Part shown: in pieces, positions 57,031 through 64,000 of the stretch
Numbering within the stretch: the first letter of the stretch is position 1
Layout of the letters: each line of letters begins with the position of its first letter
Origin: Deltaproteobacteria bacterium
GTDB lineage: Bacteria > Desulfobacterota > Binatia > UTPRO1
Direction of reading: 5' to 3'
Length of the DNA: 64,000 nt
Assembly: GCA_020852955.1 (NCBI GenBank)
Contig: JADYZW010000003.1
Span: 46,368 to 110,367, forward strand
Program-made: the position numbers and the translations under genes
Notes under the pieces: model-generated
Seen by the model: only the letters and a program-made list of their open reading frames with translations
Database searches by the model: none
Told to the model about the DNA's origin: nothing

Positions 57031-58080
57031 ATGGGACTCGCGGGCTTCATCCGGAAGCAGTTCATCGACGTCATCGACTGGACGGAGGAGGGCGACGACG
57101 TCCTCGCGTGGCGCTTCCCGACCGCCGACCTCGAGATCCAGCAGGGCGCGGCGCTGATCGTCCGGGAGACGCAGGTCGCGGTCTTCGTCGACGAGGGCCG
57201 CGTCGCCGACCGCTTCGAGGCGGGACGCTACGTGCTGCGCACCAAGAACCTGCCCGTCCTCACCAACCTCCGGCACTGGGCGAAGCTCTTCGAGTCGCCG
57301 TTCAAGAGCGAAGTCTATTTCTTCTCCACGCGCCGGCGCGTCGGCCAGACCTTCGGGACTCCGAAGCCGCTGACGGTGCGCGATCGCGAACTCGGCACGG
57401 TGCAGGTGCAGGCGTTCGGCGTCTACAGCTTCCGTATCGTCGACGCCGGGCTCTTCTACCGGCAGATCTCCGGGACGCGGGACGTCTATCGGGTCGCCGA
57501 CCTCGAAGGCCAGCTGCGCGCGATGCTGGTGAGCGCGCTCGCGGCCGAGCTCGGCCCGGGGACGGTGCCCTTCCTCGACCTCGCGGCGAATCAGCCCGCG
57601 CTCGCGGCCGCGGTCGCGGCGCGCACGAGCGCCGACTGCGCGCCGCTCGGCCTCGCGATCGCCGACGTGCGGCTCGAAGGGCTGACGCTCCCCGAGGAGC
57701 TGCAGCAGCGGCTCGAGGAGCGCATCGGCATGACGATGGTCGGCGACGACCTCGGCCGCTACGCGCAGTTCCAGACGGCGCGCTCGATTCCGCTCGCGGC
57801 GGTGAGCGAGGGCGGCGCCGCAGGCGCGGGCGTCGGTGTCGGTGCGGGCGTGGCGATGGGGCAGACGATGGCGCAGACGATCGGCGCGGTCGCCCCCGCG
57901 GGGGGCGCAGCGGGCGGCGCGCCGCCGCCGTCGGGTACGGGCGGGTCGAACACGCCGCGCGCTCCGCAGACCGGTCCCGCGCCCGCGGGGGCGGGACCGG
58001 CGGCGACGTGCCCACACTGCAACACGCCGCTCGCGCAGCCGGGCCGCTTCTGCTCGGCGTGCGGCGGCGCGCTCGGCTAA
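57031..58080 (+). CDS. SPFH domain protein with C-terminal zinc ribbon
   Basis: 349 residues. MGLAGFIRKQFIDVIDWTEE, then VLAWRFPTADLEIQQGAALIVRETQVAVF, matches the YdjI/virion-core type SPFH proteins, a cytoplasmic branch of the stomatin/flotillin family. The SPFH part reaches about residue 265. A Gly/Ala-rich linker (GVGVGAGVAMGQTMAQTIG and following) leads to a zinc ribbon at the very end, CPHCNTPLAQPGRFCSACGG. AGGG precedes the ATG at 57031; an earlier in-frame start adds no conserved sequence. Four bases separate it from the next, zinc-ribbon gene, so they form a pair. In Bacillus, relatives take part in phage-shock or membrane stress responses; the role here is inferred. Confidence 0.85.
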   Translation: MGLAGFIRKQFIDVIDWTEEGDDVLAWRFPTADLEIQQGAALIVRETQVAVFVDEGRVADRFEAGRYVLRTKNLPVLTNLRHWAKLFESPFKSEVYFFSTRRRVGQTFGTPKPLTVRDRELGTVQVQAFGVYSFRIVDAGLFYRQISGTRDVYRVADLEGQLRAMLVSALAAELGPGTVPFLDLAANQPALAAAVAARTSADCAPLGLAIADVRLEGLTLPEELQQRLEERIGMTMVGDDLGRYAQFQTARSIPLAAVSEGGAAGAGVGVGAGVAMGQTMAQTIGAVAPAGGAAGGAPPPSGTGGSNTPRAPQTGPAPAGAGPAATCPHCNTPLAQPGRFCSACGGALG

Positions 58081-58084
58081 CGCC

Positions 58085-58822
58085 TTGGACGCGGACGGCG
58101 AGCTCGCCTGTCCCGGTTGCAGCCGGCCGACGACGCCGCAGGCGCTGCTCGGGAAATACGGGCAGCCGCTCGGGCTCGACCTCTGCTTTCCGTGCTGCCT
58201 CCTCTGGTTCGACGGCTTCGAGAGCGTGCTGCTCGCGCCGGGCGCGATCCTCGCGCTCTTCACCCTGATCCACGAGCATCGCGACGAGCAGCAGGCGCGT
58301 CCGCTGTCGCGGCCCGCGTGTCCGCGCTGCCGGGTGACGCTCGTCGAGACCCACGACCGCCAGCGTCACGTCGCCTTCCGCTACTGGCGCTGTCCCACCG
58401 AGCACGGGCGGCTCACGACGTTCGTCGAGTTCTTGCGCGAGAAGGACTTCGTCCGTCCCCTGGCGCCCGCCGAGTTCGCCGACCTGAAGCAGCGCATCCG
58501 CACGATCCGCTGCGACGGCTGCGGCGCTGCGATCGACCTCGAGCGAGGCTCGGTCTGCGACTTCTGCCGCTCGCCGGTCTCGACGCTCGACCCCGCGCAC
58601 GTCGACCGCGTGCTCCGCGAGCTCCGCATCGCCGAGCAGAAGCGCGACACGATCGACCCGGCGCTGCCGGCGCGGCTCGCGATGGACCGCCTGCGGGTCG
58701 ACGACTTCTTCCGCCACGTCGAGCGCGAGTCCGGACGCGACGTCGAGCTCGGCGCCGCGCTCGGGCTCGTCGGCGCCGGCATCGGCGCCGTGCTCGGGAT
58801 GCTGAGCGGACGCGGAAACTGA
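58085..58822 (+). CDS. Multi-zinc-ribbon protein, partner of the SPFH gene
   Basis: 245 residues if translated from the TTG at 58085, the only start codon ahead of the first zinc motif. Cys clusters: CPGC with CFPCC, CPRC with RCPTEHG, and RCDGCG with CDFCRSP, so three zinc-binding units in the first 165 residues. A helical region follows (RVLRELRIAEQKRDTI), and the protein ends with a Gly-rich hydrophobic segment GLVGAGIGAVLGMLSG that could be a membrane anchor. The middle stretch recalls the TPM/YdjG-type zinc-ribbon proteins linked to SPFH partners. Coupling to the SPFH gene suggests a shared membrane complex. No catalytic motif is seen. Confidence 0.7.
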   Translation: MDADGELACPGCSRPTTPQALLGKYGQPLGLDLCFPCCLLWFDGFESVLLAPGAILALFTLIHEHRDEQQARPLSRPACPRCRVTLVETHDRQRHVAFRYWRCPTEHGRLTTFVEFLREKDFVRPLAPAEFADLKQRIRTIRCDGCGAAIDLERGSVCDFCRSPVSTLDPAHVDRVLRELRIAEQKRDTIDPALPARLAMDRLRVDDFFRHVERESGRDVELGAALGLVGAGIGAVLGMLSGRGN

Positions 58823-58996
58823 GCCGGCCGGGACGCCCGGCACGCGTCGCGTCCGCACGGAGGCCGACGGTGTCGCCGCGCCGCGCGCGCGTCGGATCCG
58901 CGACGGGCGTCGCGTCCGCCATGGCGCTTGCGCCGGTCGCGTTCCGCGTGCCAGGCTCGGGACCGTTCCCACGCCGTCGTCCGCCAGGAGGATCCC

Positions 58997-60277
58997 ATGT
59001 CGTCGAAGTGCCGAGTCGTCCGCGTCGTCCTTGTTGCGACGGCGCTCGTCGCCTGTGCGGCGTCGTCCGCCGACGCGCTCACATGGACCTGCGAGGCCAT
59101 CGCCCGCAAAGGGTCGCTCGACCCGACGGGCAGGGTGTTGGCCGGCAAGTTCGGTAAGAAGCGCCACGGCGGCCCCGCGATCAACAGCGACGGCGACGTC
59201 GCGTTCTTCGCAACGCCGAAGGGCGGTCCGCGCCGCCTCTATCTCTACCCGAACGGCGGTGCGCCGACGGTGCTCGCGGAGGCCGGCGGCGCGGCGCCCG
59301 GCGGCGGCGCCTTCGAGCAGTTCCGCCAACCCTCGATCAACGACGCGGGTGACGTCGCCTTCCTCGCGACGCTCGACACCGGCGCGGGGATCTTCGTCGA
59401 TCCCGCCGCCGGCGCTCCCGTCGCGGTCGCGCGCCTCGGCGACGCCGCGCCGGGTGGCGGAACCTATGCGACGTTCGACGGCCTCGCGCGGATCGACGCG
59501 GCTGGCGCCGTCGCGTTCCTCGCGACCGTCGCCGGCGGCCCGAGCGGCGTGTTTCTGTGGGACGCGGGCTCGATGACCACGACGTCGATCGCGCGCGTCG
59601 GCGACGCCACGCTCGACGGCCGCGAGATCTGCTCGTTCGTCGCGCCGGCGGTCGGGCTCGGCGCGACGGCCACGGCGTTCCAGGTCGGCACCAAGGTGTC
59701 GTGCGCCGATGCCTTCGAGGCCGAGCTCGTCGGCGTCTATCGCGACACGGGCTTCGGTATCGACCGCGTCGCGCTCGCGGGCGACGCGACGCCGGTGCCG
59801 GGGACCACCTACGCCGGCTTCCTCGGCGATCCCGATCTGAACGCCTCCGATCAGATCCTCTTCCGCGCCACCCTGACGGGCGCGGCGAGCGGCACGGGTC
59901 TCTTCCTCTTCGATCCCGCCGGCCCGGCCACGACCACCCTCGCGCGTACCGGAGACGCCGCGCCGACCGGTGGCGGGCTCAGGACCATCACGGAGCCGAG
60001 CCTCACCGACGGCGCGCGCGCGGGCTTCCGCGCCAACGTCGCGCCCGATCCCGACCACGAGGGCATCTTCCTCTACGACGGCATCGACGAGGCGGTGGTC
60101 ACGCGCCTCAGCGCCGTCCCGGCCGGGATCTTCCTGCCGGGATCGAAGTACCAGAAGATCTTCGAGGAGATCGGCGTGTCGCGGAGCGGCGCCTGGGTGA
60201 CGTACAGCGCGACCGTGAAGCAGCCGCCGGGGAGCGGTGGATCGAAGGTCGGGCTCTTCCGCTGCGAGGGAAGCTGA
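58997..60277 (+). CDS. Secreted repeat protein (choice/NHL-like beta-propeller type, DUF7453-like)
   Basis: 426 residues with a signal peptide (1-27, ending SSADA). Five to six repeats of about 55-60 residues share ARxGDAAPGGGTYATFDGLA followed by I-D/N-x-A/D-G-x-V-A-F-x-A-T and a G-x-F/L-L/F strand, for example PSINDAGDVAFLATLDTGAG and GDATPVPGTTYAGFLGDPDL. This is the pattern of extracellular beta-propeller-like proteins seen in Planctomycetes and deltaproteobacteria, with no known function. AGGAGGA precedes the ATG at 58997. Few Cys, so it is not related to the Cys-rich group here. Confidence 0.75.
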   Translation: MSSKCRVVRVVLVATALVACAASSADALTWTCEAIARKGSLDPTGRVLAGKFGKKRHGGPAINSDGDVAFFATPKGGPRRLYLYPNGGAPTVLAEAGGAAPGGGAFEQFRQPSINDAGDVAFLATLDTGAGIFVDPAAGAPVAVARLGDAAPGGGTYATFDGLARIDAAGAVAFLATVAGGPSGVFLWDAGSMTTTSIARVGDATLDGREICSFVAPAVGLGATATAFQVGTKVSCADAFEAELVGVYRDTGFGIDRVALAGDATPVPGTTYAGFLGDPDLNASDQILFRATLTGAASGTGLFLFDPAGPATTTLARTGDAAPTGGGLRTITEPSLTDGARAGFRANVAPDPDHEGIFLYDGIDEAVVTRLSAVPAGIFLPGSKYQKIFEEIGVSRSGAWVTYSATVKQPPGSGGSKVGLFRCEGS

Positions 60278-60613
60278 ACGCACGACTCGGGAGTCGCTCC
60301 ACGAACGGCGCGCCCGCGCGCGCGTCGGGGTCGCGTCCGGCGACGGGCCGGCGCCATAGCCTTCGCGCGCTCGGGACTCCGCCGCCGCGATGCCGCCCAG
60401 CGTCATCGCGTGGATGAAAGTTTCTTGACCCGGACCGCGCGGTCAGAGTATTCCGATGCATCCGATCGGTTTCCTGGATCCGAGTGCCGTGCCTCGCATC
60501 TCGTTCTCACGTCGAATCGCGCTCCCCGTTTCGGGCGGCATCGCTCGCCCCGAAAGCTCCAGAAACAGCACGAACCCGCCGCAAGCGCGGGAATCCCAAG
60601 GAGAGGAAAAGTC
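60278..60613 (+). other. 336-bp intergenic region with promoter and long leader
   Basis: Holds the promoter at 60425-60454 and about 150 nt of untranslated leader for the small secreted protein at 60614. In the leader TTTCGGG near 60533 and CCCCGAAA near 60560 can pair into a hairpin. AGGAGAGGAAAA provides the ribosome site. The leader does not fit any riboswitch class I could recognise. The part before 60425 shows nothing. Confidence 0.55.
60425..60454 (+). promoter_or_regulatory. Sigma-70 type promoter
   Basis: TTGACC (60425-60430), 18-bp spacer, TATTCC (60449-60454). Predicted transcription start near 60461, giving an untranslated leader of about 150 nt before the ATG at 60614. Confidence 0.55.
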
Positions 60614-61237
60614 ATGAAGATTCTGAAGCAATTCGTTTTCATTGCCGCGGCGGTCGCCGTGTCGGCGGTACCGGCCCTCGCCGGCACCAAGTACGCGACC
60701 AACCTGGTCTCGAACTCGGCCATCGATCCGCCCGCCAACCCCACCCTGTCGCCCAAGAGCCAGATCAAGATGAGCGACAAGGGTGACGTCTCGGTCTCGC
60801 TTTCCGGTGTCACCGACGTGGGGGGCCTGCCGTTGACCACCTCCACGGTCTACACCGACAGCCTGAAGGACGCCGCGCCCGGTGCGATTCTCGACGGCAG
60901 CGAGTACGTCGTCATCATCAAGCTGTATCTTCCGGCGATCGCTGGACCCCCGCTCCTGATCCCAGGCGTGGAGGTTCCGGTTGCCGTCGGCCTCAAGAAC
61001 GGCAAGGGGAAGACCAAGATGAGCCTGGCGGGTCTTTTGACATTGCTGCCGCCCGGCTATGGGCGCAGCATCGAAGTCGCCGGCGCCGAGGTCTGGGGCC
61101 AGCTCGGCGGAGCGCCGGAAGCCGCCAATTGCATGGCCGTCATCAACAACACGCTTCCCGCGACCCTCGGGTTCGGCGATCCGTCGTGCCGGGGCCTCGG
61201 GGCGCAGAGCGGCATGTCCGGGCTCGCCATTCCCTGA
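60614..61237 (+). CDS. Small secreted protein of unknown function
   Basis: 207 residues with a clear signal peptide (1-23, cleaved after PALA). The mature part is beta-rich: KYATNLVSNSAIDPPANP, SQIKMSDKGDVSVSLSGV, YVVIIKLYLPAI, GKTKMSLAGLLTLLPPG. It has two Cys near the C-terminus (NCMAV and PSCRG) that may form a disulfide. It has its own promoter, a strong AGGAGAGG ribosome site and a strong terminator, so it looks like a highly expressed single gene. Codon use is less extremely GC than its neighbours (many AAG, ATC, AAC). No family recognised. Confidence 0.78.
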   Translation: MKILKQFVFIAAAVAVSAVPALAGTKYATNLVSNSAIDPPANPTLSPKSQIKMSDKGDVSVSLSGVTDVGGLPLTTSTVYTDSLKDAAPGAILDGSEYVVIIKLYLPAIAGPPLLIPGVEVPVAVGLKNGKGKTKMSLAGLLTLLPPGYGRSIEVAGAEVWGQLGGAPEAANCMAVINNTLPATLGFGDPSCRGLGAQSGMSGLAIP

Positions 61238-61269
61238 ACCACTGATTCGCAGCCGCATCCAATCCTGAC

Positions 61270-61309
61270 ACGGCGTCGCCTCTCCCCGGAGGCGACGCCG
61301 TCGTTTTTT
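61270..61309 (+). terminator. Intrinsic terminator behind the small secreted protein gene
   Basis: Perfect 13-bp stem (ACGGCGTCGCCTC with GAGGCGACGCCGT), 6-base loop, then CG and six T at 61304-61309. It lies 33 bp after the stop at 61237. Confidence 0.9.
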
Positions 61310-61350
61310 CCGGTGCCGCCGGCCGTCGAGGGGCCGCCGCCGAGCGTCGA

Positions 61351-63621
61351 TCAGAGGAGCAGGCTGCCGAGCGCCGCGTCGCTCGCGATGAAACGCCGGC
61401 AGGCGCCGTCGCCGTCGCGCTCGAGGGCGGCCCGCGCCATCGCGGCCGCCTCGGCGCGGTTGCCGGAGAGCAGCGCCGCCCGGGCGAGGCCGGTGTAGGG
61501 GCCGCAGGCCTGGGGCTGGAGCGCGCGCATGCGCTCGAGGTGCGGGCGCGCCGCCGCGGCGTCGCCGCGGCCGAGCAGGCGGTTCGCCTCGTGCCCGTGT
61601 CCGATGAACACGAGCGTGAAGAGATCGGCGGACGCCGGCCAACGCACCAGCGCCGCCTCGAGCAGCGGAAGACGCGGCCCGACCGCGTTCGTCCGCGTCG
61701 CCGCGGCGCCGATCAGGACGGCGAGCGCTTCCGATGGAGCGTCGTTCCAGAGCGGCTCGGCCAGGACGAGCGCGAGATCGGGATGTCCGACGTTGAAGAG
61801 GAAGCCCGGCAGGTTCATGGCCGGATGGCCGAACGCCCTGCCGCCGAGCCAGGTCGGCAGCGCCGGCCGCTGGACCTCGCGAGCTGCGAGCTCGGCGACG
61901 CGTGCTTCGAGGTCGAGCGCCGTCGCCGCCGGCGCGGTCGTGAAGACGACCCCCCCGTGGTCGAGATGCACGAGCTTCCAGCGCGGGTCGGCGGCGAGCG
62001 CCGGGAGGATGTGCTGCGACGACGGCGAGGCGAGGTCCCAGACGACGGTCGCGAAGGGCCAGCGCGCGGCGATACGCGCGAGGTCCGGCGACGGGCCGGC
62101 CACCTGTTGCATGTACGCCTCGAAGAACTCGAGCGGGTACATCGAGGTGTTGCCCGCGATGAAGACGCGCCGCGCGGGATGGACGCGGTAGAGGAGGTAG
62201 CCGCCGACGTCGAAGCCGTTGAGGAGCGGTCCGGGGAAATCGGTGCGGAGGAGAAGATCGGCGCCGCCCACCGGAAAGCGATCGGCGTCGACGCCCCAGC
62301 CCGTCCGCGTCGGGGCGCGGACGAAGCCGTTCAGCCGGTCGCTCACCCGGAGCCAGACCACGAGAGTCGCGGTCGCGACGAGCGCCGCGCGCGCGAGCGT
62401 CCGCCCGCGCGCCCGCGCCGAGAGCGCCGCCTCGATCGCGGTCCATGCGGGCGCGAGGACGAGCAGGCCGGCGGGCGCCACGAGCGGGAGGTTCCGCACC
62501 GCGGGCAGCGCGAGCACGGTGAACCCGGCGAAGACGAGCGGGGCGAAGAGGCGGCGCGCCAGGAGCGCAGGTACGACCTCGACGCTCGCCATCACCCAGA
62601 GCGCCATCGTGGCGCGGTAGGGGATCGCGTCGGCCATGCCGGTGGGGGGCCAGACGAGCCATGGCAGCGCGGCGACGGCGGCGGCCGCCTGGCGCCGCGT
62701 CTCCGCGGCGCCGCGGCCACGGGCCGTCGAGGCGAGGCGGCCGGGGGCCGTACGGTCGGCGGCGAGCGCGAGCGCGACGGCGTACGGCACCGCGAACACG
62801 ACCCACTGGACGGTCGATGCGCCCGTGAAGAGCCGCCCGATCGGCTCGAGCTCCTGGATTCCGCCGTGGAACGTCGCGCTCCGCATCAGCGTCAGCTGGA
62901 CGACCGGCCCCGCGAGCGCCCGCCAGCCTTGCGGGTGGACGAAGCAGGCGGCGAGCGCCGCCGCGACGACGAGCGCACGCTGCGGCACCGTCGGCATGCT
63001 GGGCGCCCGAAGGTCGCGGTCGCCGAGCGCAGTCGCGACCGCCGCCGCGGCGAGCACGAGGAGCCCGTTCACGAAGTAGCCGTGCACGTTGATCCAGACG
63101 ACGAACAGGGCCGCCGTGAGCGCGAGGAGGCGCGGGAAGGGCGCGGGCCGCGCGACCAGCGCGATCGTGAGCGCGAGGAGCACGTGGCTCGCGGTGTCGG
63201 GCCGCGGCTCCAGGCGGAAGGCGCAGACCAGGAGCGCCACCGCGACGCCGAAGACGCCGACCGCGCGGGAGGCGCCCCAGGCGCGCTGCATGCCGTACCA
63301 CGCCGCCGCGACCGCGACGCAGAGCGCGATCTGGTAGAGCATCACGCCGTCGATGCCCCCGAGTCGCTCGACGAGCGCCACCACGACGCAGGCGAGCCAC
63401 TTGTCCTCGACGTACGGGTAGTCGGGGTAGGGCTCGATGAAATCCGAGACTCCGAGCGAGCGCGGGTGCGCGAGCAACTCGCGCCCGACCGCGATGTGCT
63501 GAAAGAGGTCGGGATCGATGAGGTAGTGAATCCCGAAGGCGGCGCCGAGGAGCGCGACGGCCGTCCACGCGACGGTGCGGGTCGCGACGAGCGGCCGCGG
63601 GGCGACCCGACGGCCGCTCAC
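61351..63621 (-). CDS. Polytopic GT-C-like membrane protein with C-terminal TPR-like region
   Basis: 756 residues. The first extracytoplasmic loop carries [20 protein letters not shown], the D-x-D-type site and downstream Gly-Arg of GT-C glycosyltransferases. About 12 membrane spans run to about residue 440, then a periplasmic domain ([32 protein letters not shown]) and a TPR-like helical end (from about 640; [20 protein letters not shown]). It begins with GTG at 63621, which overlaps the stop of the phosphoketolase gene as GTGA. The acceptor and sugar are unknown. It is similar in architecture, though not in obvious sequence, to the TMTC-like protein at 8.1-10 kb. Confidence 0.75.
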   Translation of the reverse strand: MSGRRVAPRPLVATRTVAWTAVALLGAAFGIHYLIDPDLFQHIAVGRELLAHPRSLGVSDFIEPYPDYPYVEDKWLACVVVALVERLGGIDGVMLYQIALCVAVAAAWYGMQRAWGASRAVGVFGVAVALLVCAFRLEPRPDTASHVLLALTIALVARPAPFPRLLALTAALFVVWINVHGYFVNGLLVLAAAAVATALGDRDLRAPSMPTVPQRALVVAAALAACFVHPQGWRALAGPVVQLTLMRSATFHGGIQELEPIGRLFTGASTVQWVVFAVPYAVALALAADRTAPGRLASTARGRGAAETRRQAAAAVAALPWLVWPPTGMADAIPYRATMALWVMASVEVVPALLARRLFAPLVFAGFTVLALPAVRNLPLVAPAGLLVLAPAWTAIEAALSARARGRTLARAALVATATLVVWLRVSDRLNGFVRAPTRTGWGVDADRFPVGGADLLLRTDFPGPLLNGFDVGGYLLYRVHPARRVFIAGNTSMYPLEFFEAYMQQVAGPSPDLARIAARWPFATVVWDLASPSSQHILPALAADPRWKLVHLDHGGVVFTTAPAATALDLEARVAELAAREVQRPALPTWLGGRAFGHPAMNLPGFLFNVGHPDLALVLAEPLWNDAPSEALAVLIGAAATRTNAVGPRLPLLEAALVRWPASADLFTLVFIGHGHEANRLLGRGDAAAARPHLERMRALQPQACGPYTGLARAALLSGNRAEAAAMARAALERDGDGACRRFIASDAALGSLLL

Positions 63622-64000
63622 GTGTTGTCGGCCGCCGTGTCGCCGCCGCCGCGGCGCCCGCCGCCGCCCGCGCCGCCCCAGCGCCAGTCGCGGATCTCGG
63701 GCATGTCCTCGCCGAAGCGCGCGATGTACCGCTTGTGCTCGAAGAGCTTGTCGCGGATCGCCTGCTTCGCGTAGGCGGCGCGGGTCGCGAGCTGCGGGAC
63801 GCGGTCGATCACGTCGCCGACCAGGTGGAAGCGGTCGAGGTCGTTCAGCACGACCATGTCGAAGGGCGTCGTGGTCGTGCCTTCCTCCTTGTAGCCGCGC
63901 ACGTGCAGGTTCTCGTGGCCGTGGCGGCGGTAGGTCAAGCGGTGGATCAGCCACGGGTAGCCGTGGAAGGCGAAGATCACCGGCTTGTCGGTCGTGAAGA
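63618..64000 (-). CDS. Phosphoketolase, C-terminal part (5' end beyond window)
   Basis: C-terminal 126 residues of xylulose-5-phosphate/fructose-6-phosphate phosphoketolase, a thiamine-diphosphate enzyme that splits the sugar phosphate to acetyl phosphate and an aldose phosphate. The piece [40 protein letters not shown] and [16 protein letters not shown] is highly characteristic of the family C-terminal domain. The last 20 residues are a Gly-rich tail. Its stop overlaps the GTG of the downstream membrane-protein gene. The N-terminal thiamine-binding and catalytic residues are outside the window. Confidence 0.93.
   Translation of the reverse strand, partial: FTTDKPVIFAFHGYPWLIHRLTYRRHGHENLHVRGYKEEGTTTTPFDMVVLNDLDRFHLVGDVIDRVPQLATRAAYAKQAIRDKLFEHKRYIARFGEDMPEIRDWRWGGAGGGGRRGGGDTAADNT

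Noticed and set aside
60461..60613. Riboswitch in the 150-nt leader
   Set aside because: I could not match it to consensus elements of c-di-GMP, cobalamin, TPP, SAM, fluoride or preQ1 classes.

Overview
The window is a stretch of very GC-rich chromosome (clearly above 65 % G+C by eye) from a Gram-negative-type bacterium. Genes are densely packed on both strands, many stop/start codons overlap as GTGA or ATGA, GTG starts are frequent, and large antisense open frames are shadows caused by base composition. Secreted Cys-rich proteins with Thr-Pro linkers, a DUF1329 protein, DUF4215-type CGNG...ESCDDGN motifs, a glutathione-dependent formaldehyde dehydrogenase, long acyl-CoA dehydrogenase and crotonase/thiolase-like genes together suggest a Binatota (Desulfobacterota_B) or other deltaproteobacterium-like organism. 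That placement is inference. No rRNA, tRNA, CRISPR array, prophage or insertion sequence was seen.

Layout. 1-13.8 kb: N-terminal part of an alpha-2-macroglobulin, an orphan receiver domain, amidase, DHH phosphoesterase, NUDIX hydrolase, an Atg22/UMF1-type transporter, a TMTC-like membrane TPR protein, an alpha/beta hydrolase, a broken glycosyltransferase and a secreted carboxylesterase. 13.9-24 kb: SWIM-SNF2 helicase, a secreted hydrolase with paired Cys repeats, DUF1329 protein, VOC protein, and a polar amino-acid ABC transporter whose binding protein and permease are fused. 23.8-31.3 kb: formaldehyde dehydrogenase (frmA), DsbA/GST-kappa-like isomerase, a single-chain electron transfer flavoprotein (EtfB-EtfA fusion), Uma2 nuclease, M20 deacylase, a small coiled-coil protein, and DAHP synthase preceded by an apparent aromatic-amino-acid attenuator with a leader peptide. 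31.3-41.4 kb: EamA exporter, Cys-rich secreted protein, acyl-CoA dehydrogenase, EVE and GFA proteins, DedA, then a two-component locus (two PepSY proteins, response regulator, histidine kinase, ELM1-like protein) with two copies of a 39-bp operator. 41.5-54.8 kb: secreted beta-propeller protein with Cys repeats, thiolase-like and crotonase genes, two divergent paralogous secreted beta-helix proteins sharing an unrecognised C-terminal domain, and a SulP transporter. 55-64 kb: LLM flavin oxidoreductase, an antitoxin/PIN-toxin pair, an SPFH/zinc-ribbon gene pair, two secreted proteins, a GT-C/TPR membrane protein and the C-terminus of phosphoketolase.

How it works together. The clearest regulatory logic lies at two places. 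DAHP synthase, the first step of aromatic biosynthesis, sits behind a 25-codon leader peptide rich in Tyr, Phe and Trp and a strong intrinsic terminator. The PepSY/response regulator/kinase locus and the ELM1-like gene carry matching four-half-site operators at nearly the same distance from their start codons. Metabolically the window combines formaldehyde oxidation (frmA, GFA protein), acyl-CoA oxidation with electron transfer (acyl-CoA dehydrogenase, fused ETF, crotonase, thiolase-like) and a phosphoketolase. Cell-surface and secreted proteins occupy much of the rest.
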